From the NCBI GenBank assembly GCA_036971715.1, contig JAVHJL010000001.1, positions 2,852,001 to 2,916,000 of the forward strand: 64,000 bases of DNA. The letters run 5' to 3'. The DNA comes from Arthrobotrys musiformis (taxonomy: Eukaryota > Ascomycota > Orbiliomycetes > Orbiliales > Orbiliaceae). Each line of letters starts with the position of its first letter. Within the stretch, counting starts at the first letter, position 1. Made by a program: the position numbers and the translations under genes. Below, one piece after another: positions 24,675-36,345 of this stretch. The notes under the pieces were generated by a model, which saw nothing but the letters and a program-made list of their open reading frames with translations, was not told where the DNA came from and ran no database searches.

Positions 24675-27600
24675 AAATATTTTAAAAATAATACAACACA
24701 ATTATAAAAAATCTACAAATATAATACAATTAATTTTAAATTTTGCATTAATTTACAACAATATAAATTTAATTTTTTTTATAAAAACCATAATTCTCAA
24801 AGGAAAATACTATAATTATACACCCAAAATTTAAACCAATTTTTTTAAATTTAAAAACCAACAAAATTAATAAAAACCAAAATAAAATAATTATTTTTAT
24901 AAAAAAAAATTTACCCTACAAAATCACAAACCAGAAAAATTTAATTAAAAATAAAAACTACCAAATAATTAATTTTAAATCAAACAAATTTAAAAAAAAT
25001 TAGATTTATTAATATCTACAACGAAAAATAATAAAATATAGAAAATAATAAATATATAATAAATCAACTCTTTAATAAAATCAAAGATTACTATACTAAA
25101 AAAACATTATTAATTGGAAATTTTAATACTCATCACTCTTTATAAAACCCTAAAATTAAATTTAATTTAAAAACAAAAAAAAATAATAAAATTAATCAAA
25201 AATAAAAATCTATAATTAATAAATAAAAATAGTATACCAACTTATTATAATACCAAGAAAAATAATAAATTTGAATTTTTAATTATTAATCTATCTTTTG
25301 CAACCATTAATTTAAAAAAATTAATTATAGATTAGAAAATAAATAAAAAAATTAATACAAAATCAGATCATAAAATAATTTTAATTAAAATAAAACCAAA
25401 AAAAATGATTTAATAGATAATCTTTTATTAATTAATAAATTTAATTGAAATAAAACTAATTAAAAAAACTTCAGAAAAAAATTATTAAATCTAAATAAAA
25501 ATCTAAATAAAAATAATTTATAAAAAAATCATTTTTTTTCATTTTATAAAAAAAGAAAAGATTTAGAAAATAATTTAGAAATTACAATATCTCTTTTTTA
25601 AAAAAATATAATTTTGGTAGTAGAAAAATCTATACTAACTTTAAAAATAATATTAAAATCAAAAATTTAATAAAATAAAGAAATTAAAAAAACAAAAAAA
25701 AAAATGTTGTAATAAAAAAGGATATAAAAATTAAATAAAATCTAATAAAATTGGGAATTATTTAAAATCAAAAGAAATAAATATTTTAAAAAAATTAGAT
25801 TTTTTAAGGAAAAATCCTCAACTAATTTTCTAGAAAATATAAAAAATAAAGAAATATTTTTAGCATTTAATTTTTCTAAATTTAAAAAAATCCAAAAAAT
25901 ACCAAATCTAATTTATGAGAATAGTAATACTCTTAATTTTAAAAATAAGGTAAAAATATTAAGAAAAGTATTATTTCCAAAATTATTAAATTATACAAAA
26001 ACAATAAATTCATTGTTATTAGTGGAAATAACAATTAATAAAAAATTAATTGAATGGAAAAAGATAAAAAATAATAAAATCAAAAAAATTATCTTTTTAT
26101 CTAATTCCAAAAAAGCACTAGGATTAGATAGAATTAATTTTCTGTATTTAAAAAGGGTTTACAAAATTATACCAAAAAGATTTACTAATTTATTTAAATA
26201 ATTATTAAATTATAAATATTATCTAATATGTTTTAAAAAAGTAATTAGGGTAATTTTAACTAAACCAAATAAATTTAATTATAATATTCTAAAAGTTTAT
26301 AAAATTATTAATTTTTTTAAATTATTTAAAAAAAATATTAGAGAAAATAATAATAAGAAGAATAACCTTCTTATCAAAAACTAATAAAATTCTAAATTTA
26401 GAATAAATTAAAAACAAAAAATAAAGATTTGTAATTAATATAGCTTTATTATTAATTTATGATATAAAAATAGTTAATTTAGAAAAATTAAAAATCTTTG
26501 TTTTATTTCTAAACATTAAAAAGGCTTTTGATAATGTTTTAAAAAAAAAATTAATTAATATCTTAGAAAATATAAAGTTCCCCAAATAATTAATTTTATA
26601 AATTAATAATTTTATATCCAAAAAATTAATTAAACTAGCCTTTGATAAACAAATAAAAAAATTAAAATTAGTTGAAACTAGAATATTATAAAATTTTTTA
26701 ATATCCCTAATTCTTTTTCTATTATATTTAACACCACTATTTAATTTATTAGAATAAAAAACACCTTCTATTATTAAATCATTTTATATAAATAATTTAG
26801 TATTAATTATAATTAATAAAAAAATAAAAACAAATATATATAAATTAAAAAAAATTGCAAAAATAACCTTTAATTAAACTATAAATAATACAATAGTTTT
26901 TAATAACATAAAATTAAAGCTAATTCATTTTAAAACAAATTTAAAAAAGAAAAATGAATTTAGAAAATTAAATATTAAACTACCAAATAATACAATAATA
27001 AAACCTACCAACAATATAAAATAGTTAAATATATATTTCAATATAAAATTAAATTTTAAATATCACATTAAAATAAAAATAAATACAGCAAATAAAATTT
27101 TAAATTTTATTAAAACATTTATTAATTTAGAAAAAAATTTAAAACTAAAGCAATAATATAATTATATAAAAGTTATATTTATTCTATTTCCGACTATAAA
27201 TTTAAAATATAATAAAAAAACCAAAAACAATAAAATATTTTAAAAAAATTTAAATTAATTTAAAATAAGATATTGAAAAAAAAACAGAAAACTTTAAAAT
27301 AATTTTAATAAATATATTAAAAATTGAGGCCTTTATTTTACCACCAATAAAACTAAATAAAATACAAAAAAAATATACCCTAAAATCCCTTTTTCTTAAT
27401 AAAAATCATCCAATAAAAAAAAAATCTCCACAGTTATTTTTACCAAAATTTAATTTTGGAAAAGAAAAAATAAAACTAAAACCTTATTTAAAATAAAATA
27501 AAAATAAAAAAAAAAAAACAAAAAAGAATATACCTTTATATTGGATAAAATACTATCAAGAATTAATTTCTTAATAAATCTATATACAAAAATTAAGAAA

Positions 27601-28700
27601 TTAAGTATAAAATTTAATCTATTTTGAATTGAAAATAAAATTAATTTCTTTATAAATAATGTACTTAAAAATTTAAAAGTAGAAAACCACAAAAATAAAA
27701 AAAAAATTAAACTAAATTCTAAAAAAAACTTACTTATTTATATAGATAATTCTATGCTAGAAATAAAAAATAAAAAAAAAAAAATAATAATAATAATAAA
27801 AAAGAAAAATCTTTGGAAATTGGAATTTATAAAAAAATAAATAATAAATCTATTTTCAAAATTTATTTTAGTTTAGGAAAAAGTATAAAGGTATATAATG
27901 CAGAATTAATTACTTTAAAAAAAAAGTTCAAAAAATCCTTTAAAGTAATTAATAAAAATAAAGAAATAAAGAATATTTATTTCTTCACCAACAACTAAGC
28001 TGCAATAAAAAGATTATAAAATCTAAATTTAGGGCTTGGTCAAAAAACAACTTCAGAAATTTGGGATATGGTAAATAAATTAAATTCTAAAAATATTAAT
28101 ATATTTATAGAATAGGTCTTAGGTTACTCTGAAATTGTTGGAAATGAAAAGGTAGATTATTTAACCAAAAAAGTTGTAAAAATAAAAAAAAAAGTCTATT
28201 TAAATCCTTCACTTATTTAAAAAGAAAAATTAAAGAAAAGGACTTACTAGAATGGGAAGAAAAATATAAAAAACAAAAAAACAAACCAAATTATATTAAT
28301 AAACCAAAATTAAAAAAAAAATAAAATATTTACTAAGTTTAATAATAATTTTGTTTTTTTTTAAATTTAATTGAAGACTAGGTATGGGTACTTTAATAGT
28401 TATTTATATAAAATTCCAAATTCTAGAATTTTAAATAAAAACTGTATATACAAAAATAAGCCTTAAACACCAAAACACTTAATTATAAAATACAAAATCT
28501 ATAATAAAAAAAAAATATTAAAAAGGAAGCTCAAAAAAACTAATAAATAATTAAATTATTACTTTTTATTATTTAATAATAAAAATATAATCTTTTTAAA
28601 AAAATTCCTAAATAAAACAAATATTGTAAAAAGAAAATGTAATAAAATCCTAAAAATGATTATTTCATAGAATAAAGAAATCTAAAAGTTTAAAAAAATA
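24667..28700 (+). pseudogene. LINE ORF2 relic, L6
   Basis: This is co-linear with L4 ORF2. Short open stretches remain in the segment upstream of the RT core (26013-26201, with NSKKALGLDRINFLYLKR) and in RNase H (27813-27998, YNAELITL and FFTNN, where Asp has become Asn). The start codon is mutated, the frame is shifted between endonuclease and RT, and there are many stops. Confidence 0.75.
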
Positions 28701-29643
28701 AAAAATTCCAAAAATAAGATATATCATTTTAATATTACATCAAAGTAAATAAATAAGAACAACAAATATACAACATTATTCTTTTAATAAAAAAAAAGAA
28801 GAAAAAGACAAAAAAAATTGGAAGGAATTTTAAAAAACAAAAAACAAAAATAAAAATAAAAATAAAAAACAAAAATAAAAAATGATTTTATGTAGTTTTC
28901 ATTTTTAATAAGGAGCGAAAATCATGTATTTTAATTTCTTTTCCTTCATTCCGCCATAACCGAAAGGTTGCATGCGTGTATGATAAATAATAATAATAAT
29001 AATAATACCTATTCTTAAATATATTTATTATATAAAAAAAAGTTGTTATAAAATATATTAATAATTTTTTTTTTACAAAATTAATAAAAGAATTCATCTT
29101 CATTAATTATATATTTTTAACATATAATAATCTAGATATTATTACTAACATCACAATCCATATCACAAAAATTTTTAAAATCTTCAATAATAATTATAAA
29201 AATCTAAAATATTATTAAAATATTGATTTTGATGCATTTCAAATTAAATTCATATTCTAAATTTTAGTTATAAAAGATAATATTCATATTATAATTAATA
29301 ATTTAGAAAATTTTTATCAATTAATTTAATAACTGTATTATATTGAATGTAATTATACTAATTGTTATAATATAAATTGTATAAAAAAGTTTAATCATAA
29401 AATATATATTATATAAATTATTACTTACACAATTAACATTATTGAAAATTATACTAATATAAATTAATAATAAAAAGTTAAAAAAAATTCTTTTTTTTTA
29501 TTATTTAAAATATTAGAATTCTATATTTTAAAATAATATTATTAAGAATTAATAAATATTTTTTTTATAGAAATCAATATTTCTATAACAAAAAATTTTT
29601 TAGTAAAAGATATAATCTATTTATTTTTGATCTTTAGCAAAAT

Positions 29644-29656
29644 TATATTTTATATA
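29644..29656. repeat. Target site duplication, left
   Basis: TATATTTTATATA is identical to 30465-30477. The homologous family E sequence at 52913-52925 has this site once, without an insertion. Confidence 0.85.
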
Positions 29657-30044
29657 TTATTATTATTATTTATCATACACGCATGCAACCTTTCGGTTAT
29701 GGCGGATTGTAGATATCTAATTATAGATAATAACATGAAAGAAGTGAATACAAGCCAGAATCTTTACATGATTAGGATGTTGGAGATTTTCGGTATTTTT
29801 TTTAGAATCTATCTACATTAAATTCCTTTGTATATAATTCTACTATTCCAATTTAGTAGAGAATGCGCCGTATATCTGTTGTTTTTACCCATCCACTTTG
29901 ATGTAATATTAGAAAATTACTATATTCAGAACAATCCACAAGTGTGGGTTCTAATTATAGATATATTTTCTTAAGATTATTACTTTTTATACTTCTGTAA
30001 CTGAAGTCCAGTTCTAAAACAGGAACTAGGCTGTTCTATTTTTT

Positions 30045-30195
30045 TAAGTAGTAGAACTACTTCTATTTTTAAGTAGTAGAACTACTAGTACTGTTTTTAT
30101 TGTGATGTACTCACACATATCTTTTACAGAGATTACTGTCTATTTTTAAGTAGTAGAACTACTTCTATTTTTTATAGTAGATAGAACTACTGTTT
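30045..30195. repeat. Four palindromic AAGTAGTAGAACTACTT-type units
   Basis: Units begin near 30045, 30071, 30148 and 30176. The first three share AAGTAGTAGAACTACT, with AAGTAGT and ACTACTT able to pair across AGA. The last is altered (ATAGTAGATAGAACTACT). They lie in the body of the SINE-like element. None was noticed elsewhere in the window. Confidence 0.8.
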
Positions 30196-30382
30196 GATTT
30201 TTATTCTAAAGTTCAAACTGTGTTGTGCGAGGAAAACAAACAACAACACCCTTAAAACAAACTTAGATGTCAAACACATCAAGATACAACTATAGTTGGT
30301 GTAAAACTAGTGAGTTGTTTCTTTTTGCATTTATTTTCGGGTAAAAGAAATAAAACCCCGAAAATTAATTTGCAAAATATGG

Positions 30383-30464
30383 TGGAGATGGTAGGAATCG
30401 AACCCACACAGGCTGGGGAGACCTGTTTCCAAGCCTAGCATCACACCCACTAGGCCACACCTCC
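30383..30464 (-). tRNA. tRNA-like head (SINE promoter region), isotype unclear
   Basis: All 7 acceptor pairs (GGAGGTG with CATCTCC) and all 5 T-stem pairs form. Box A TGGCCTAGTGG (30457-30447) and box B GGTTCGATTCC (30404-30394) fit the Pol III consensus. The sequence then reads ACCA, so a CCA end appears encoded, and ATATTTTG follows. The middle is irregular. A TAGGC/GCCTG anticodon stem would need about 12 extra bases after a TTGGAA loop (anticodon GGA, Ser). Alternatively ACAGG/CCTGT can form a long class II variable arm. A free-standing tRNA gene is possible, but the precise flank duplication places it as the 5' end of the mobile unit. Confidence 0.6.
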
Positions 30465-30477
30465 TATATTTTATATA
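30465..30477. repeat. Target site duplication, right
   Basis: TATATTTTATATA is the partner of 29644-29656. It begins at the base next to the tRNA-like 5' end. Confidence 0.85.
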
Positions 30478-31209
30478 ATTAGAGGTAAATATATAATAAT
30501 AATTAAAATATTAAATATTTATATATTTTATTATAGTATTTATATTAATTATTTATAATTTATTAATAATTTATATATTATTTCTATTTTTTTTTTTAAA
30601 AAAATATAATATTATTAATTTCTTTAATTTATATTATAAAAATAAAATATTTATTATTATTTTAATTAAAAAAAAAGAAAAAATAAAAATATTTATTTAA
30701 TATTTTCTAATATAATAAATAAAAATTAATAACTTATAATTTTTAAATATATATAAAAATTTCTAAATTTTAAGTCTTTTAAAATAAATCTTTAATATTG
30801 TTTTTTTTTATATTTATAGTATTAAATCAATTTTCTATTTTTTTATCATTTATATTTAATATATTTTCCAAAAACTAGATTTTATTATAATTAATAATAT
30901 TTTTATAAATTAAAATTATAAAAAAGAAAAAACACTTTTTTATTATTAATATTTATAAAAATAATAAATTCTAATATATTTATATAAATATCTAAAAAAA
31001 CTTATGATATAATTTTATAAAATTATTTAAAAATTTATTACTAAATTTTTTTTAAAAATCAATAATAATAAATTATAATATCATATTAAATTTAACAAAA
31101 ACTTTATCTTTCTAAAAAAGATTTTAAATAGTATTATAGAAATTATATTATATAATATTTTTTTTTCTCTATATTTTTAAAACAAATATTTAAATTTATT
31201 ATAATTCTA

Positions 31210-32739
31210 ACTGTTACACCTTGCCTAGGTCTTCTTGGCAGAATTCCTAAATAAGTCTAGCACTTTGTTGGTTTCTCAACTCTATTGGTTTAGATCTTTT
31301 AGAAAAAACAATCAATATTCAGCTGGAAATAATAAAATTATATATAAAAAGTATAATATAGTTTGATAAGTAAAGATTTATAAAACTATTTAAATAAAAT
31401 AGTTGATAAGTTAATTGATGGAGTTTTAAAAAAAATCTAAGACTTGTTATTGTTTAAGGGGATTTTAAATATATAATGAAATTTCTACATAAAAAACAAA
31501 TTATATATAAAATTATTATTTGTTTGATTGTTTGTTGTTTGTTTTTTGGTATATTGATAAATAATGAATTATTGTATATGTGTTATAATAAATATTACAT
31601 AAAAAATAAAATAAATTAATAAATTGGATTTTTGTTAGTTAAATAAAATTGAATATATTATATTAAATAATATATTTTATATAATATAAAAAATAAATTT
31701 ATTTTTTTAAAATAAATATTTATAAAATAAATAAATAAATTATAAACTAAATCTTTCTATAAAATAAATAAAATATAAAATTAAAAATATGTTTATTATA
31801 TTAAATTATATATTTAATTAAAACTAGTTATATAGTATAAATATAATATTATTTTTTTTTTAAAAATAATTTTATATAGAAAATGTTATAAATAATAAAT
31901 TTTATATTATATATAAGATTATATAAATATAATAATATATAAATATAATTAAATTTGTTGGAAATTAAAAATTAGAATTTAAATTTTTAAATATTTTTAT
32001 GCTTTAATAATTTAATATATAAAATTAAATATATTTAAATAATATTTCTTAGATAAAAGTATATTAGAAAATAGAGTTTTAAAATATTGTAAATTTTTAT
32101 TAAAATTATTAAGATTTAAATATTAAAAAAGAATTTAATAAACAAAATAAATAAAAAAGTTTCGGTTTTTTTTAAAGATTAATTATAATTAATATATTTA
32201 AAATAAGTATAAGTGTTTTATTATAAAAAGTTCTTCAAAATATTTAATTTATATTAAATAAGAGAAAAATAATTATAATGTTATTTTATATAAATAATTT
32301 TTTTAAATTTTGTATTTTTATTAAGGCTGATTTTTTTATTAATAAATTATATTTCAAATATTTGTTAAAAAAAGTAAAAGAGTTTTAAAAAGTAGTAGTT
32401 TGTTTTAAAATTATAAAAAAAAAAAAAATTTAAGAGAAATACAAAAAAATAAATAAAAATTAAAAAATAATATTTAGTTTTTAGAAATAAATATTAGAAT
32501 TTTAAAAAAACTTTTAAAAATTTTTTAATAAATTTAATATTATTATGTTAAAATATAAACATTAAAAAATATAAATTATTATTAATAAATACTATGAAAA
32601 TATAGCTTATATTAAAATAAAATTAAAATTATTAAAAAAATTAAAAAGTTTTGGTTTTAAGAAAAATAAAAATCTTTTAATTTTTTAAAAACTAGGAAAT
32701 TATTACTATATTTTAAAACTTATTTTTAGTTTTTAGAAA
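31210..32739 (+). mobile_element. Family C copy C2
   Basis: This starts TGTTACACCTTGCCTAGG and is co-linear with 38827-40440. It includes the region equivalent to the MAY..KLELLEK segment (here about 32600-32690, AY→AY with stops). It ends where a minus-strand LINE 5' fragment begins. C is depleted on the plus strand. Confidence 0.6.
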
Positions 32740-33033
32740 TAGATTTTTTTTAATTTTTTTTTATTATTAATAAAATTTATTAATATATTTTTTATTTAAA
32801 AACTAACCTTAAAAAAGTATAATTTTTAAAATAAATAAAAAAACTTTTTTTATAAAATAAATGATTATAAATTTTTATAAATTTTTATATTATAATTACT
32901 TTATATTAATTTTTATATAATTTTTTATTTTATAATATTTTTATATAGTTTTTTTTTGCTCTTTTAATTAATATACTTTTATTTAATTTTGGATTCTTTG
33001 TTTAAAAGTTATAGAACGGTTGGTATTTTCGAA
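32740..33033 (-). mobile_element. LINE 5'-end fragment L9
   Basis: This is the reverse complement of about the first 300 bp of the LINE: the leader plus the beginning of ORF1. The right end reads GGTATTTTCGAAGG, equivalent to the LINE start. It is a 3'-truncated fragment, unusual for LINEs, which normally lose the 5' end, so later insertion or deletion is likely. Confidence 0.7.
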
Positions 33034-33506
33034 GGTTGATTATTGATTATATACTGGTTATAAAATTTAGGAAATTTTATTAAAAATTTTATACAAATTT
33101 TTTTAATTAAAAACATTTTAATAATATTAAATATAAATTCTTTAAAAAAAAAGCTTTTCTTAAATTTTTAAAACAATTTAATATTGTTTAAAAATAAAAA
33201 TAAAAATTTAAGGTGTATGTATATTTGATTTTATTTAAATTTAATTTGGCATTTATTATGTTGATGATTTAAAAAATTTATAATATATTCAATAAAAATT
33301 AAAATATTATGTATAGATGAATTTAATTATTTTTTTAATATAGTATAATTTTTTTTACTTTTTGATGTGCTGGTGTTACTTATTGATATATTATTAAATT
33401 AATTCCCTAAGTATTTATTTTAAAAATGTTATAATATTTTTATTTAAATCAAAATATTTTTTTGTTTTATAATTTATTTATTTAAATTGATATAAAATTT
33501 AATATG
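33034..33506. other. AT-rich stretch, unassigned
   Basis: No repeat in the window was matched by eye. A short less-degraded segment (GATGTGCTGGTGTTACTTA, about 33364-33382) keeps G but little C. No ORF is supportable. Confidence 0.35.
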
Positions 33507-34417
33507 TTGTTACACCTTGCCCAGGTCTTCTTGGTAGGATTTTCAAATAAGTCTAGTACTTTGCTGGTTTCTCAACTCTATTAATTCAGATTTTTTTAGA
33601 AGGAATAATTAATATTTAATGAAATTAATAAAATTATATATAGAAAGTATAATATAGTTAAATAAGTAAAAAACTTATAAAATTGTTCAAAGCTTTATCA
33701 TTGAATAATAAACTAATAAAAATAGTTGATAAAGTAACCAATAAAATTCTAAGAAAAATTTAAGAATTATTATTATGTAAAAAAATCTAAATATATAATA
33801 AAGTTTTTATATAAAAGATAATTTATATATAAAAGAATTAAATGTTTTTTTGTTAAATTAGATATTTTTTAAAGATATCCAAATTAATAATTAACGTCCA
33901 ATATATGTATATTCTAACAAATATTATATAAAAAATAGAATAAGTCAGTAAATTAGATTTTTATTAATTAAATAAAATTGAATATATTATATTAATAATA
34001 TATTTTATATAAAATAGATTTATTTTTTTTGAATGAATATTTATAAAAGAAATAAATAAATTATCAATTAAATCTTTCTATAAAATGAATAGAATATAGA
34101 ATTAGAAGTATATTTATTATATTAAATTATATATTTAATTAGGATTAGTTATATGATGTAAATACGATATTATTTTTTTTTTAAAAGAAATTTATTATAT
34201 AAATTTTTTATGCGGAAATATTTTATAAATGGAAAATAGCGTATTAAAAATATTGGATTTATATAACAAAATTTTGCGTAATATATATAGAAAACTTAAT
34301 TAGAAAATATTATTATATAAGAAATCTATTAAGAAAATAATTTTATATTAAAAATACTATAAACAATAAATTTTATATTATATATAAGATTATGTAAATA
34401 TAATAATATATAAATAT
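33507..34417 (+). mobile_element. Family C copy C3, truncated
   Basis: This begins TGTTACACCTTGCCCAGG and is co-linear with the first about 900 bp of C4. It is interrupted at 34418 by the family B terminus. Confidence 0.65.
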
Positions 34418-36302
34418 TGTAAGAAATCGTATGAAAACTAGTCAAGATATTAAAATAATACATAAATATTATAAAACAAAAATAGTATACTAATATAAAT
34501 ACAAATTAATACTTAAATTATTATTTAATTTCTAAATATATAATAACAAATATAATAAATTAAATAAAAAAATAATAAAAAAATAATATATTAAACTAAA
34601 TAAGAGATAAAATTATAAAATAAATATTCAAAGATATAATATTAAATTAAATAAAATATAAAATTATAAATTAAATATTTAAATATAAAATATTAAATTA
34701 AATAAAAAATAAATTTAAATTAAATATTTAAATATATAAAATACTAAACTAAATATAAGTTAATTCTTAATAAATTAAGAATCTATATAAAATATAAATT
34801 TAAATAAATTTAATACCATATAAATAAAAATAATAGTATTAATATTATTTTTTAAATTCTAAAATCTAATTTTAAATACTTTTTTATTCTAAATCTACAA
34901 ATTATATTATATTATATAATTTTTTTTCTAACTATAATATTACCTAAATATTTCTTATAATTATTCTAAAAACTTTTCTAGTTATTTAGATTTTTATTTA
35001 AAATTCTTTTTATTAAGTATATTTTATTATATAATTTCTCCTTTTAATATTAACATTTTATCAATATTTTATTTTAATATTTAATATAAAAATAAATTTT
35101 TTACTTTATTAATATCATTTATTAATTTTTGGTAATATAAAATTTTAATAACTACTTTTCTATATAATGTTTAGAAGTTTTAATTTCTTAAATTTTTATT
35201 CTAGAATATTTAATTTTAAAATTTTTATTTTTATTATATTCATAAATTTAAATATTTATTTTGATGAGGTTTTATACAGATTCATTAATATTTTTATTTT
35301 TTTAAAAGTTTTATAATAAGTTTTTAATTGCGATTTATTATTGTATTAAATAATTAATGTTTTATAAAATCATTACTATAAAGTTATTCATTATTTTTAG
35401 TTTAAAAATCCATTTAGAATATTACTAAAAAATTATATTAAATGATTTTAACCAATTTTATTTATAAACAAAAATTTCTTAATATAAATAAAAATATATA
35501 ATTTCTAATATTTAAAATTTAAATAAATTAAAATCTAAAAATATTTTTTAAATAATATTAGGAGGTTAAAGTTTTTTAATTAATTTACTTAATTTTTGTA
35601 TATTATAAAAAAAATAATATTATAAAATCAAAAAAATTAAATAATAAAACTAAATTAATTAGAATAAAATTTATAAAAAATTATTAAATAATTTTTAAAT
35701 ATAATATTAGATATAGATTATTAAATAAATTTATTCTAGTTTTTTATTAAATAAAATATTAAAATTTACAATAATATAATCATAAATTTAAAATTTTTTT
35801 AATCTTATATTTTTTTTTATTATTAACTATAATAAATATAAATCATTTTTTATAATTTTAACTAAAAAAATATTTTCTAGTATTATATAAAATAAATTAA
35901 TATAAAAAACAAAATAAATTCTTATTAATAAAAAAAATTCTAGTTTATATATTTATTTTTTTACGAACTTAAAAATCTAAAATAATCCTTCTATTTTATT
36001 AAATAATTTTAAATAAAATCTAATTATTTTAATGTTTTATATATTAAATTAAATATAATCTTTTTTTTATATTTAAATATTAAATATTATTATTTATTTA
36101 CTTATTCTTATTATATTTATATAATATAACTAATTTCTACTTATAAAATATTTTATAACTTCTTAATTTTTAATAAATTTTCAAATTCTTAAAATTTAAA
36201 AGTAATTAAATTCTATTTATAATAAATAAAAAAATACCAATAATATTAGATATTTTATTATTATAAGAATATTTAACTAAAAATAACTATTTTACTTAAT
36301 TA

Positions 36303-36305
<3 letters not shown>
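34418..36305 (-). mobile_element. 3' part of the G1/B retrotransposon
   Basis: This is the inverse of about 5590-7540. The LTR-like repeat occupies 34418-34898 (TGTAAG...CTACA) and internal sequence follows. On the minus strand the internal part reads with few stops except at Q codons, for example YFYIKYQNKI and a YNKIYLIKR segment. The same stretch in the other copy reads YFYTKYQNKI. This supports a protein-coding 3' end of unknown identity. C is retained on the plus strand and G is nearly absent. Confidence 0.5.

Positions 36306-36345
<40 letters not shown>

Larger units (their letters stand above)
23275..29007 (+). mobile_element. Full-length LINE L6
   Basis: This is about 5.73 kb from AAACGAACTTCG to the (TAA)n tail. 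It keeps C but has lost most G on the plus strand, so damage is mainly G-to-A, unlike the more mixed L4. ORF1 is 23520-24674 and the ORF2 region is 24667 to about 28700. At least one frameshift, probably a homopolymer length change, separates the ORF2 start from the RT and RNase H frame. Confidence 0.88.
29657..30464 (-). mobile_element. tRNA-headed SINE-like element ending in the LINE tail
   Basis: On the minus strand this 808-bp unit starts with an 82-nt tRNA-like head carrying Pol III boxes A and B (30464-30383). It continues through a unique body with palindromic repeats (30045-30195) and a block similar to the LINE 3' UTR (29930-29870). It ends in about 50 bp identical to the LINE 3' terminus plus a TAA tail. 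It is flanked by a perfect 13-bp duplication, and an uninterrupted homologous site exists at 52913. No run of five or more T occurs on the sense strand, so Pol III read-through is conceivable. It is nearly free of RIP. It is long for a SINE, so a one-off chimeric retrocopy made by template switching remains possible. Confidence 0.75.
29008..31209. repeat. Family E repeat, split by the SINE-like element
   Basis: Excluding 29657-30464, this matches 52240-53660 along its length. On the plus strand both copies conserve a short block with Cys, His and Lys/Arg-Phe-Gly/Asn-His-Lys spacing (here about 29355-29400, there about 52615-52680). This may be a degraded zinc-binding segment. I do not recognise the element. 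It could be the gag end of a gypsy element. Confidence 0.45.

Noticed and set aside
29627..29821. 64-codon plus-strand ORF
   Set aside because: It spans the SINE-like 3' tail and the flanking repeat, antisense to the element, with no motif.
30383..30464. A simple free-standing tRNA gene
   Set aside because: The base next to it starts a 13-bp duplication whose partner lies 808 bp away after a LINE tail, so it is better explained as the head of a mobile unit.
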